Positions 23,851 through 35,855 of a DNA stretch of 64,000 bases are shown in pieces (the first letter of the stretch is position 1; each line of letters starts with the position of its first letter). Source of the DNA: Prosopocoilus inquinatus (taxonomy: Eukaryota; Arthropoda; Insecta; Coleoptera; Lucanidae); contig CM069872.1 in the NCBI GenBank assembly GCA_036172665.1, positions 54,670,101 through 54,734,100 on the forward strand, given 5' to 3'. The position numbers and the translations under genes are program-made. Below the pieces are notes generated by a model that searched no databases, was not told the DNA's origin, and saw only the letters and a program-made list of their open reading frames with translations.

Positions 23851-24940
23851 CCTTTTCGGAAAATAAATTAGAGAATTGCGCTCGTAACTTCGTCTGGCGC
23901 TTAATCTACACGAAACAGCATAACATAAAGCGCGTCCTGATTAATTTCGGGGAGCGCAATGCATATTAAGCTGGAGGACCTCAGCGATTGGCCCCTCACC
24001 GGATGGAGCAGTATTTTACGAGGAGCACTAGGAGTTTAGCTAATGATATGGAGTTATCGAACAACGTATTATTGATTACCGGAATTCCTGAGCGCAGCGG
24101 CGCTGAAGATCTAGGACGAGATTAAAGTTGGCTTTGTGCAACTGTTGTTCGCGTATCCTTATCTAAATGGGAAATTAACTCTCTCGCGTTTACTAAATTG
24201 TTAATAATCATGTATGGTTGTTTACCTTGCCGGCGATAACGCCATCCGGGAGTAAGTGGAGTCCTCGGAATTTATCTGTTTGTACTGATTTAAAGAACAC
24301 GAAGCTTCTTTTGATTTGATTGGTGGAAGATTCTCGATTTTAAAACATGCAACGCTTTTACACGTAGTAGACATCTGTTTCTCATCGCAGCTTCGTGATT
24401 AATTACACCTAATCGCGATTCTTTAGCTATCGTCGCGTCGCGTCTGGCTGGACTTGCGCTGAGTAATATCAAAATATAAAATGATGAATTTTCGATTTTG
24501 AATTTAAAATAATAGCTAATTAGGATGTTACGAGTTATCTAACCTGAACAGGCGTCTCGTCGTGAGCGCCGGCACGAAACGTCGAACGAGCACGAAATCC
24601 AAGATGATTGGCAAGGCACTCGGAAGTTTTCTTTTTTTTTTTGCCCTTCCATATTTTATGCAAACGGTTTTCGAAGTGCGCTCTCGCACGAAAAAAAGAT
24701 CCGAGCGGGGAATAGTCGAAGCGCAACGAATTTCACGCCGCTCGGTGCCGCTACATTTCGCCTGTTGTCTTTCGGGCCCCCCCGCCGAATTCTACAAACA
24801 TTTTCTCGTCGAGCGTCTCGTAATAAGGAAGAAATACCGGCGGTGTTTGTTTAGACTTCGCGAGAGTCCTTCCGTATTTTTAATTAATTGAGGCGACGAC
24901 GACGTGTCTCTCCTCGCGGTAAGTGGAAACTTTCGTCGAT
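23850..24940. other. Non-coding stretch, no gene seen
   Basis: A plus-strand frame at 24562-24891 and a minus-strand one at 24535-24726 overlap. Neither has recognisable domains or splice context. Confidence 0.4.
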
Positions 24941-24941
24941 T

Positions 24942-26000
24942 TAATTAATTCGTCAAACTGTTTGCTTTAAATTTCGTGGCGGTCGGCTTTAGATTTATTC
25001 GCGTTTTTGTTTTACACGTGGCCCGGTACCTTCTATATGAGGTACGGAAGACGATTTTACCTATTCAACGCCTTCATTTCGAGTGCAATGCAAGGAAGTC
25101 GTATTTATCACAAAAAATCCAAAAGTTAAGGATCATGATCACTATACTGGAAAATATAGAGGACCTGCTTCTAGTAATGCAATATAAATTTGATTGCATA
25201 ATCTTGGTTCTTATGATCGTCATTTGTTTATGAAGAATCTAGGGGAAGAATAGAGCGTACAATTAAATTAATTGCTCACAACGAAGAAAGAAATAGATTT
25301 CCTTTGGAAAGGCCTTCATTATTGTATTGCCTTACCTTATTTCTTTTTTTGTAAATATGTTCGTAAGCCTTTAACAAGTAGTTTGGATGCGTCAGTTTCC
25401 AATCTAGAGTCAAATCAGTTATGTAATGTCTTTTTTTAATCCTAAGCGTTCTCGTGAGTAGGTTTAATCAATTCGTCTAATTGTTTGCGCGTTAAATTTC
25501 ACGGCACTCGGTTTTAGACGATGCATTCATTCGATCCTGTGCGAAAGATTGGACGTTTTAAGACCGCGCGGAGCGTCCAAGCGGTGTCCAAGCGAAATCT
25601 ACTCGCCGGTAGAAGTCGCAAAATTGGCCGTTCTGTTTGTGCTGTTACTCGTTAGTCGAGTACTCTGTACTGTACATTGTATTTTTGCCGCAGTACGAGA
25701 TTAGGTTTTGATACTTTTTTTTTAATTTTACACGCGGCCCAGTATTTTTGTGCGACGTCTGGTCAGACGGTTTTATCTCTTCAAGGTCTTCATTTCAAGT
25801 ATGCAATACAAGAAAGTAGAAGGTAACCCTTTCGAAAATGTATTTACCACGGAGAATTCGAAAGTTAAGAATCATGATCACTATACTGGAAAATATAGAG
25901 GACCTGCCTCTAGTAATGTAATATAAATTTGATTCCAAAATCTTGGTTTTCATGATTGTCATCTGCTTATAAAGGATCTCGGAGAATATTAGAAGTGGAT
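24942..26000. repeat. Two successive copies of the long interspersed repeat
   Basis: 24942-25435 and 25466-25985 both run from a GTTTGC-TTAAATTTC lead through CGGTTTTAGA, AAGTTAAGGATCATGATCAC and CTATACTGGAAAATATAGAG to TAATGCAATATAAATTTGA. The first also carries the TTTAACAAGTAGTTTGGATG segment shared with about 22150. Confidence 0.7.
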
Positions 26001-26860
26001 GAGAAGGCGATACTGTTTTAAATAATCAAGTTTCTCGCGGCTTATTTTTGATTAATGATTTTTTTTTTGCGCCGGAGTTCCGTTTTCTTACAGATCGGAA
26101 CCCCGCTAACGACTTTGAACGTTTAAATTATCGTTAATTCGATTGTCGCGGATCAACTCGCGCTTCTCGTGATGGACGTTCCGAACGGCGCCCTGCATTA
26201 TCTTCCAGCAACGTATAAAAATTTGTAATAAATCCCCGCATTTCCGAAACTAAATTAGCCGGATCTCTGCGTGAAACCGTGTACCCAGGGCAATAATTAA
26301 TTTGCTTTTTATTCGCCCCGCCGAGTTCCGGGATCCCCACCGACGTCGTTCAATTAATTCCCCAACATTGTCGTTATTATGAGCATTGGGGATGAAAATT
26401 CTTCCGCGGCTGCGACGGGAGCGAGGAGAGAGAGAGAGAATGAAGAGAGGAGCGAGCGGAAAAGCCGCAAGCAGCAAGATAAAAAATAGGTGAGCTTATT
26501 GGGATAAGTGGGACTATTTTTACTGGGGGTGGCCGGGGTAGGCTCGCGCAATTAATTTTAATCCGACATCGAGGTCGCAGCCCTACAAAGATTAATAACT
26601 CGCATTTTTTCCTCTAATGCCCCCGTTACGTCTCAATTTTACAATAAACCGTTCGGAAGCGAAGTAGGACGAAGCTTCGTTAAAGTGAATTACGAGATAG
26701 CCAACCTCCCTAATAATAGTACTTTTGTGTGGTTGGTTCATTTTCGGTTACAAAAAATACGATTCTATTTCATTCAAACTCACCCTCCCCCCGGCCGTGG
26801 ATGAATGCTTCCTAGGTACACTCTATTTAAATTAAATTAGAATAATTGACAGCGGGAGGG
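26000..26860. other. Non-coding stretch, no gene seen
   Basis: Short minus-strand frames at 26134-26551 overlap one another and resemble nothing known. GA-rich tract near 26425-26440. Confidence 0.4.
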
Positions 26861-26864
26861 AATT

Positions 26865-26965
26865 GGAATTTGAAATTGGAAGGATTTCCCGACGAAAAAG
26901 GAAAATTGAGGAGACGCGGTGTCAAGCAAACAAAGTCACGTTCGGAACCGGCGCGAACTTTCTTC
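26865..26965. repeat. Third copy of the block shared with 17.5 and 17.8 kb
   Basis: Carries GGAAAATTGAGGAGACGCGG followed by CAAACAAAGTCACGTTCGGA, as at 17520-17560. Confidence 0.7.
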
Positions 26966-27322
26966 TCTTGTGTGGCTTCTGTTATATGATATATATGTTA
27001 TGTGATCCGGGGTGACGTGCGTAGCCTAAACTAGATTTCCTAGAATTCGCTCGCGCTGAAAACTTTCCTGATTCAACAATATTTTGGTCTGAATACGCTC
27101 TGTGCAATTTATTGCGGTGACGCTGCAAACTTTGTATTCTTTTTTCAAGACGATGACAGTGCGATAGTCTTGGAAAATCTCAGCTGCGCGTATTTCGTTT
27201 TGTATTTTCAAACGAGACACATCACAAACTGATTTTCTAATTTATAATTATCTTAAGCACTTAGAATAAGTCTAACCAATACAGAAACAAAGATAATAAT
27301 AATTTGGATTCTTGCAACTTAC

Positions 27323-27481
27323 TACCACAGCGAAGTTGAGGATTGACTACAATATTCGTCGATATGTAATAAACAACGTCGCCGCACGGAATGTTCCTTG
27401 CGATGGCCTGTGTTGCCGCGGGTGCTGTGGGGTTGTGATTACAGATGACTTGGGGGCGGTATAGATGGACGACGTTGGCCA
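27323..27481 (-). CDS. Candidate internal exon, unrecognised protein
   Basis: Unrecognised. The minus strand has an open segment of about 52 codons reading ANVVHLYRPQVICNHNPTAP near its start, then an IPCGDVVYYI motif and VVNPQLRCGS at its end. Its composition is balanced, with three cysteines, and many codons end in C or G although the surroundings are AT-rich. A pyrimidine-rich stretch ending in TTAAAG precedes the start at 27481. A strong GTAAGT donor follows at 27322-27317. The length is 159 bp: two bases completing a codon, 52 codons and one base. No further exon was found nearby, and a CTGCGGTTGACC repeat lies just upstream in transcript sense. Coding function is inferred only from composition and splice-like signals. 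It could be a chance frame. Confidence 0.3.
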
Positions 27482-27524
27482 CTTTAAGCAAGAAATGGGG
27501 TTGGTGGGAAGACCACACCAAAGG

Positions 27525-27605
27525 AAAACGGTTTATATCCTGCGGTTGACCAGCAGAACATCGGTTCATGTTCCGCGGATGACCAGAAGAATATAGTCGG
27601 CTCAA
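27525..27605. repeat. CTGCGGTTGACC-type repeat, about 1.5 units
   Basis: Reads ATATCCTGCGGTTGACCAGC, then TTCATGTTCCGCGGATGACC. Related to 16.5, 28.3 and 46.7-49.7 kb. Confidence 0.75.
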
Positions 27606-28300
27606 CCAGTAAACTACGTAACTCCACTACATTTCCAGAAAAAGAGTTATTAGCACCAACTTGTGCAGAATAGCTCAAGCTTTCATGAGAATAGTTCATC
27701 ATAAGTCCAGATTTGAATAACTGTGAAATACTTCCCAGTCGATAAGCAGCGTAACTGCGTTAATGTAATGTTTGATTTGAAAACTTCCAATTTGCAATTT
27801 CATCTTATTTCCGAGTGATGGATGAATAGTAGGCCGCATTTTGATCACCAAATACAAATAGAAAAGTGAACTTGACAAATGCTTGTTGAGAAATTACGCT
27901 AGAAAATAAGAAATAATCGGCCCGATTATAATTAATCATCGTTAAAATAAAAAAAAAGAAAAATTGTTGAAAATCGTTTTTGATTGCAGTGAAAACCTCG
28001 AGCAGCCTCGGTACAGCTGTTTCAGCCTTATTTGGGGCTTCTTTAGCAGAGACGTAAAAAAATTAAAGACTTTTACGTTTTAACGACTGCACTGGCGCTA
28101 ATTTTTCACTACTGTTATGGCAATCAAATCAGAATAGCATTAGAGGGAACTAGCGACGCTACGTCATTAACCGACACTTTAACTTTCAGCGACATTAATT
28201 GGAATTGGGTTGAAAAATAGTTAAGAAAAAACGTTTTTTTTTTTGCTTTACTGTAATATTTGTCAAAATGGTGATACGCAGTGCGCAGATCAGGCAGACG
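27605..28300. other. Non-coding stretch, no gene seen
   Basis: AT-rich; no supported feature. Confidence 0.4.
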
Positions 28301-28311
28301 ATGTACTAAAG

Positions 28312-28450
28312 AGGGGAATGGTTCATATCCTGCGGATGACCAGCAGAATACGCTAGGCGGGAGCGGTTCATACCCTGTGGATGACCAACAGAATACTTGC
28401 GAGGGTTGGAACGGTTAATTTCCTGCGGTTGACCAGCCAGGAAGGATAGA
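28312..28450. repeat. CTGCGGTTGACC-type repeat, about three units
   Basis: Units of about 45-50 bp with GGTTCATATCCTGCGGATGA or GTTAATTTCCTGCGGTTGAC, followed by CAGCAGAATAC-like text. Confidence 0.8.
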
Positions 28451-28459
28451 CGGATTGAC

Positions 28460-31400
28460 CACGCCAACGTCAGACGGTTAAGAGGTTACTACTCAGCGGT
28501 TGAAAGGTCACGCTTAATTTCCATTTAATCACAATCAGTTCTGAGTTAAGACATGAGTTTTTTTCCTTCCCAACCGCCTGGCATCTGGGTTTTAAAGAAT
28601 TACACGTTGAAACCGTGTTGTGTCTAGAATGCAAATAAAACTGTACACGTGCTGTACAACCTGCACGTGTCGAAGAAAATTAACAAGAAGAAGATGAATT
28701 ACAAAGCAAAAATAAAACTGTAAATAAGCGGCGCGTGAAGAGGAGCTTGAAGTGCCTGCAAGGAAGCTAGCGCGAGGATTTGAAGGCGAAACGAAAAGTG
28801 GAGGACCGAAGAGTTCCGTCCGACGCGATATCGAAATTTGAAAGAAGAAATTTTGAAATGCTTGAGCGGTAAGGGTAAAAGGCGACGAGGAAGTCGTGAT
28901 TACTTTAAAAAAAACATCACCAAGAATAGGAGCAAAAAAAGAAAACAATCCGACGAGAGAACAAAAAAAAACGTTACTGTTAAGAAAAATACAAAACAAA
29001 AGAAGAAAAAAAAATTAATGTATTACGAAACAGAAATAAAACTGTACACGTGTTGCACTTAAGCCACGAATCTATTGTTTTGCTAACAAACAAGGCCAAG
29101 GCGATGGATCAGACCGATTCAATTGTTTTTGACATTGAGGGTTAATATCATCACGTGATTTACCGGGCGGGGGGGAGGGGGGGGGTACGTCGCGTCGTCG
29201 CTTACTCTTTTCAAATTTTTCGCGAGCGTATCAAAAAAAAGTCGTCTTACAATTTTGCCAAGTACTTACAATAACCGTCGCCCTCGGACCCCCCTCCCTC
29301 CCCGCAGCGCGCCCCCCCGGCGTGACAACTTCTAACGAAAAAGCCATCCCAAATGAAAATATCTTATCAAAAAGTGTAATTAAAAGTTTCGCCGGAAAGT
29401 TTAAATGAGTTAAATGCAATATTTTAAAAAACTTTCGAAAAGCGCACATATTTAATTGCATCTTTTGGAGAGTAGTCGAGTTTGCGTCCGCCCTAACGAG
29501 CCCTCGCCCGCTCGCCCGCCCGCCCAACCCTTCCTCTTCCTCTTCTTCTTCTTCTTCTTGTTCTAGCAATTTTTTTTTACTACGGCGGCGCTGCGAACTT
29601 TATAATCATTCTAATTACGAGGGAGTTTCTTTCGGGGGAATCGGAGTTTTTTTCTTTTCGCGCTGGTTCGTCCTCGAAATTGGAATCGGATAAACAGACG
29701 TGCATCAAAAGCTCTGTCTCTCTCTCTCGGAATTTCATCTGGCGGAGGGGGGTGGGGGGGTTGGGCGGAGGAGAAAACATCGCCGGCCCGTCCGTCCGTC
29801 CTTTTATGCTTTATGCATGCCCGGAGGATTCATTCTTACAGATTCCTCCGACATTGAATGTGTCACTTTCGAGCGGAATATTATATTTGTGGGCATTGTG
29901 GGCGACGGAGTCGGCGAGAGCTCTCGCGTTATTGTAGTTGTGATTGCTTAGCGAACCGTTTTCTTTCTTTTCTTCTCAAGATAAACACCGCCGGTGTCGC
30001 AGACTCCGGCTTTTGATCGCTCGCCCAAGAATTCCCGCAGACTCTTTCCGGGGAAGGTTACGTAAGGCATCGTTTTTTTTTCTCTCTATCTCTCTCTCTT
30101 CTTAAATAAAATATTTCTTCCCATTCACTCGAATTCGATTAAACAACGAAAGGGACCGGTGGATTCTTCTCCAGGATTGATTATTATAATTAATTCCGAA
30201 AAAAAAAAATAAAATAAAACTGTACACGTGTTGCACATAAAGTCTGTAAGGCATCATTTCTTTCTTAGATTTAAATAAAATACTCCGCGTTCACTCACAG
30301 TTTATTATTAATTTGAAACTCTAATTAAAATTTACCGTCGCGTCGCGTCGCGTCGGCGTCAGTCACTTTTGTCTTATCCATCCGGGCGGGCACCAAAGGC
30401 AACAACGTCTCTTTTTTTTTTTTTTCTTCTTGCTCTCGGCTTCTGTGTTCTCTGCTTTGTGGCGACGGGATTAACGATGTTGCTACGTTGCCGCTTCGAA
30501 TTCAGGTCGTCATGTAAACTAGGCGCCTAGTTAAAACTAAAATAATTATTTTCGTCCCGGCATTAATTAAGTTGGCGCGCGCGCGCGCGCCGAGTTATTA
30601 AACCAAACTCTTATTTTACGAAGAGGGGCGAAAAAAAAGTCGTCGACAGCTCCATCGCGCGCCCCGCGTCCCCTAAAAATAATTTATTTCCCACGGAGGA
30701 CCCCTAAATAATATCCCTCCGTCCACCGCCGCCGCCGCGCCGCCGTGGACACGTGAAGGTAAAATCGAGCCACCGCCGCCACGTTTATTGACTGCGGTGA
30801 GCGTCAAAGGGCAGAAATTTATATATTCTTCCGGGAGCAGAAGTCGGAAACGCGAAGGACCTCGGGGGGCGGGGGGGGGGGGGTGGCAGGGGGACGTACA
30901 GGCATTTTTTATTCAACCCGTACAAACGACGACTTTTTCTTTTGCTTGCATTAATTCCCCGTTTACTAAAGCAATGTGCTTTTTATGAAAATCAATTTGT
31001 GTCTACTTACTTACTTGTATTTTAGTGCTTTTTTATAAAAAAAAAAACAAAACCAATTTGTGTCCGGTTACTTGTATTTTAATTTATAATCATCTCCGAT
31101 ATGGTCTGAGCGCGGAATTTTTTGAGTTCGAGCAAGAATTATCATCACGGCCTGGCCGGAATCCACACGCGCGTTTTAATTCCGGCCCGGCCGTCTCACA
31201 CAGTTCTTGCTCAAATAAATCATCAAATCCATGTTTACGCTCTGTGGACTTATATTACACCTTAGAGCGTTCATAATTTTCGATTTCACTCAAGAGCATG
31301 CACCTCCCAAAGAGATTTGTCTCAGGATAATGCCATTCAATGGAAAAGCGTGCCGCGTGAGACATAATCATAATAGCGCGTCCTCCGCGATCATTTCGTG

Positions 31401-32035
31401 GCCTTGGCTAATTCGAAGGGATTCGTCTAGAAAGCCGCGAGACCCTTTCCTTCAAAAAAAAAAAAAAAACTGAAAATTCGACACATTATTCGGAAAACTA
31501 ATCGCGCTCACTCATTCAATCTAAGTTTGTTTCGCCGTCGCCACTTGGCTTCGCCCTAAAATTCTTAGGAAGGGATTCGTAGGAATCGAAAGCTCGATGA
31601 CGTAAGTCACAACCAACCGAGCAAAATCTGTTGTCAATCAGAGACGATCTCAATAATTGGTCAAGGGTGAACCCAATTTGTAACTCGTAACTCCGCAGGA
31701 ATGATAAGGCTGACGAAAAGCGCTTATTTCGCGGGAGTAACAAGAAAAGAGCGGACGCGACGAGGCAAGGTAAGCAGTCTAGTTAATTCCCACGAAATAT
31801 TGTGGGACGTAATTGAAGACGATCGCGAATAAACGCCAGACCAACGCTAAAAGCACTAACATGAAGTTTGTACCCTCGCAATTATAATGCTGAAGTGGCG
31901 AACTCGTAATCCTGCGAATTAATATACGTATGTTCCGTCGAACGCGAGCCTTACGCGGACGTAACAACATAACGTACGGCGAATGCATTTCGTTTGGAAG
32001 CTACGCGCGGGATGGGATTAAAAAGAAAAAAAAAA
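28460..32035. other. Long non-coding stretch with dispersed short motifs
   Basis: No gene recognised. An AAATAAAACTGTACACGTG motif occurs at about 28634, 29035 and 30213 (and, with one change, at 46665). Other content is a lysine-rich frame in A-rich sequence (28838-29062, not credible), CTT runs near 29540-29560, CGCGT repeats near 30338-30355, a GC alternation at 30577-30590, and G-runs near 29168-29185 and 30875-30893. Confidence 0.5.
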
Positions 32036-32039
32036 CAAT

Positions 32040-32735
32040 TAAATTTGGCCAGATCTAGCAGACCTATTTATTTATTTATTTATTTATTTATTTTTTAATA
32101 TAAAATACTGATGAAATGAGAATCACCGACGGAATAATTGCCCCCTCACCCCCAATTTCATTTTTTTTTTTTTAATATAAAAAACTGATGAAATGAGTGA
32201 GAATCACTGGCGGAATAATTGCCCCCTCACCCCCAATTTCATTTTTTTTATTTTTTTAATAGAAAAAACTGATGAAATGAGAATCACCGGCGGAATAATT
32301 GCCCCCTCACCCCCAATTTCATTTATTTATTTATTTTTTAATATAAAAAAACTGATGAAATGAGAATCACCGGCGGAATAATTGCCCCCTCACCCCCAAT
32401 TTCATTTTTTTAATTTTTTAATATAAAAAACTGATGAAATGAGAATCACCGGCGGGATAATTGCCCCCTCGCCCCCAATTTCATTTATTTATTTATTTTT
32501 TAATATAAAAAAACTGATGAAATGAGAATCACCGGCGGAATAATTGCCCCCTCGCCCCCAATTTCATTTATTTATTTATTTTTTAATATAAAAAACTGAT
32601 GAAATGAGAATCACCGGCGGAATAATTGCCCCCTCACCCCCAATTTCATTTATTTTATTTTTTTAATATAAAAAAACTGATGAAATGAGAATCACCGGCG
32701 GGATAATTGCCCCCACGCCCCCAATTTCATCCCCC
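32040..32735. repeat. Tandem array, ~82-bp unit, eight copies
   Basis: CTGATGAAATGAG followed by AATCACCGGCGGAATAATTG and CCCCCTCACCCCCAATTTCA recurs at about 32108, 32187, 32267, 32351, 32431, 32514, 32597 and 32680. Units are separated by variable T-rich (TTTA)n spacers. The final unit loses its spacer and runs into a C-run at 32731. Non-coding. Confidence 0.95.
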
Positions 32736-33560
32736 CGGCGCGGAAAATTTTTCACCGCGCACATCTGTCGTCGCGGCGCGGCGCGGCGGTCAACCGCCCG
32801 AAACCTACCCCCCCAAAAATGACGACGGGCGACGCGAGTTATTAATGAACGCGACACACGCGGATCCTTAATTGCCCGTCGATTAATTTCCGACGGGGGG
32901 GGGGGGGGCGGCATACAGAGAGAGAGAGAAAAAAAGGGCGGCGCGCGGAAGATGCACAGATGGCGCCACCGGTTGATAAATATTTATTTATAGAAGCGGC
33001 GGCGGCGGCGATGCAGCGGTGTGTAATCAAGCCTGAAAACATTTTTAAGGTCAGGCCGCCGCCTGAAACTTATAATAAGTGTAATGACGGGGGCGGGGGG
33101 AGGAGCAGGGGGGGGGGGTATTAACGGCGACGAACCGAAACCGAACGCGAATGCGAACGCGAACGGGGTGAGTTTGCACAGCTGACGCGCGCCGAAAGAA
33201 GCGGAAACCAAACTAGGATTTTATGAAATATTTTACAGGCGAGCAGATTATTTTATTTGAGTGAGCGAGAGAGAGAGAGGGGGAGGGGCAGAGAGAAAAA
33301 AGAGGAAAACCTTTCAAAGCAATCGAAATAAATAAATAAATAAAACATGGGGCGGTACCTACATATCGATGACAAGTACTGAATAAATTCGGGGTGGCGG
33401 GGCGCAGCTGTGTTCTTCTGGATTTTCCTTTTTTTTTTTTTTGATTTATGAAAGCTTCATACTTACATAATTTATAACAAAAGAGAAACGAAGTGCTCGC
33501 CGTCATTTTATAACCTTGAAATAAAAAAGTAGGAAACTCTGACGTAGCTGAACCTGCACT
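32735..33560. other. GC-rich then mixed non-coding stretch
   Basis: Holds a G-run at about 32896-32908, GGC repeats near 32997-33010, a G-rich tract near 33087-33118, a GCGAAC-type short repeat near 33135-33165 and a GA tract near 33262-33280. No gene. Confidence 0.5.
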
Positions 33561-33572
33561 CGCCTTGCATGG

Positions 33573-34416
33573 AGGGTCTAGGACAATTCACCATCGCCGA
33601 TTTGTCGTCGCCAATTCACCGCCGCCGATTCGTCGTAGGTACAATTCACCGCCGGAAAACTCGCCGTCGGTAAATTCGCCGTCAGCGATTAAAGTTTTAA
33701 GTCCAGGTACACATCCAAATCATAATATACCGATAATTATATGTAAATAAAATGAAGAAGTTAACATAATTAATGGAAAATAAAATAATTTGTTATTAAT
33801 TAAATGTGATACATAGATAAAGAAACAGATAAAAAAATTTGGCCTTACAGGAAGTATTTCTTATTCTTCAGGGTGTTCGTAAAATCCCTCCAATTCTTCT
33901 TTTTTATATTTTCAGATTCTGCTCAAAATCATATTGATTTTCATATCAATCAAAATCACTACACATCAAAAGTCGACTGCATTCAAAATATTGATTCATG
34001 AAAGCTCGTCATTTAAAATTATAAATTGAAAAAGGGGTTCCATTAAAAAAAAAAAATAGAATTATGATTATGTTTACGTACAGCATCAATTTTTTCGTAA
34101 TTTTGTGTCTTACGGTGGTCGCACTGTAATTAGGAATTTATTTTAACTTGAAATAGAAAAACGATAGTAAAGTCCATTTTAATTTACTTGAAACGTACTG
34201 AAATTATAGTTATTTTCTTCAATTCATAGGTATAACTTGGATATTATCTAAAATGGTCAGAAAGTGTCTTAAAGCTTATCAAGCTAAATAAAGCAGTAAC
34301 ATGTGACGGCGAATTGGGCGGACGGGAAATTGGATCGACGACGAATTGGTTCTACGACGAATTGGCGACGGTGAATCGGCGACGGCGAGTCAGCGACGGC
34401 GAATCGTCCCATCCCC
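33573..34416. mobile_element. 844-bp element with inverted end arrays and probable 8-bp target duplication
   Basis: Both ends carry clustered CAATTCACCGCCG / GATTCGCCGTCGC-type motifs in opposite orientation (about 33580-33690 and 34300-34408). The left end reads AGGGTCTAGGACAATTCACC. The right end, reverse-complemented, reads GGGGATGGGACGATTCGCC. TTGCATGG (33565-33572) and TTGCGTGG (34417-34424) flank the block, which fits an 8-bp duplication with one change, the size known for hAT elements. The middle is AT-rich without a long frame. The plus frame at 33565-33750 and the minus frames at 34284-34637 are by-products. Confidence 0.55.
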
Positions 34417-34429
34417 TTGCGTGGACGTG

Positions 34430-35140
34430 CGCGACAGAATGGACGGCGCGACGTCCTCTTCCGGTGAATGCATTTCGTTTGTAAGCTCCGCGCGTGATCA
34501 AAAACAAAAGGATTAAATTCAGGCAGTCCACCTTCAAGACGGTGCTCTAAACTCTCTGCATTTATTAGTTGCATGCGCCAGCCTACTTTTAAAGCGCAAT
34601 TAAGGGAAGCCATTACAAGCGAAATTATGCAGCGCACCCTGTCTATAGCGAATTAATATTCCGGGTGAGGCCGGAAATCTGCAGTGCGGACGAATTAAGC
34701 GGAAAAGGGCAGTGCGGACTCTGCGGAAAAGAGTCCGAAGACCTGGCGATAATTTCCCGACGAACTTAACCGTTAATTGCCGCCGGAGAAGAAAAGAAGA
34801 AGTAGCCGATGTTGCGGAGGTGATGATGCGCTCAAGTGTTTTCGTTCTTAATGATCAGGTATAATTATTTCCATCGGTCGTAAAAGCCCGTGCGTTTTTC
34901 AATTATAAAAAAAAAACCGTCGCATCGGTAATTTCACTAATTAGGCGGGGGAGGGGGACATTAACCTCCTCGTCAAATTATTTGCTATAACGAGTGCAAT
35001 TTCAGTTGAATGCGATTTACATCGAACGCACATTTATTTATGATTTGGTTGCATTAAAATCAAACATTTCCAATTATTTCGCTCGTTCATAACAAATTAT
35101 AATACAAGGCATTCAAGTGCGGTATAAATGCAGTACTAAT
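34430..35140. other. Non-coding stretch, no gene seen
   Basis: A short segment (GTGAATGCATTTCGTTTG, 34461-34480) echoes GAATGCATTTCGTTTG at 31981. No other structure recognised. Confidence 0.4.
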
Positions 35141-35204
35141 CAAATTGTTGCGACCGTCGGTACTCGCGGTCGCTTGTATTCAATCAATTTCAGCTCCTCT
35201 TCTA

Positions 35205-35500
35205 CCGGCCGAAAATAAAAAAAGTTTATTAGAGTACACTGATAGAAAAATAAAACATTGCACGTGCGCAAGCTCGAATAGGGTTAACGACCACAAAAAC
35301 ATCAAATGTATTCAAATTTACACAGAAAGAGCGTTGGCGCGCATCGGTGTGAGTACTCTCGCGTTGCTTACAATCTATCAACATCCGAAACGAATATATC
35401 AACAATTAAAGGCGTGAAACGCAGAGGCGCTTTAAGTTCGGCCAAAAATAGAACGTTTACTAAAGCCCACTGATAGAAAAGAAAAACGTAACGTGCTCTT
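35205..35500. repeat. Interspersed repeat, copy 1
   Basis: Contains CACTGATAGAAAAATAAAAC, TAGGGTTAACGACCAC, GCGCATCGGTGTGAGTACTC, AACGAATATATCAACAATTA and TTTAAGTTCGGCCAAAAATA. Two more copies occur at 37855-38045 and 38045-38195, so the family is partly tandem. Confidence 0.8.
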
Positions 35501-35728
35501 AGCTTTAAATGTTCCGTTTTTTTAAGCTCGCGACTGTACACTGCAAAACGATTGTTTAAATTCAATTATTTTATTGTAAATTTAAATTGCAATGAAAATA
35601 GTTCGATCTGGTGTGTTAGGTCATATGTGGGTCGCTGTTAAAATTAATTTTTTTATTCCAAATTCGCATAAATCAGGGAAAGTTAATAGAAGGCCTTGAA
35701 TACACGTCTAAAAAAAGGATTATTTCTT

Positions 35729-35855
35729 ATAGCGTTTTTCGCTGGCTGCACCAGTGGGCATTGAGTGTATTTCCATCTCTCGTTTTATTACATAAAGCTG
35801 AACCGAGATGGAGATACACTCAGTGCATGATAGTGTAGCCAGTGGAAAACGCTAT
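35729..35855. mobile_element. 127-bp MITE-like hairpin element
   Basis: Left arm ATAGCGTTTTTCGCTGGCTG, then GAGTGTATTTCCATCTC. The right arm, reverse-complemented, reads ATAGCGTTTTCCACTGGCTA, then GAGTGTATCTCCATCTC. The arms are about 55 bp around a short AT-rich loop. Small non-autonomous DNA transposons look like this; TA flanks are possible but unproven. Confidence 0.7.

Noticed and set aside
28838..29062. Lys/Arg-rich 74-residue frame
   Set aside because: A-rich DNA encodes Lys by composition; no other support.
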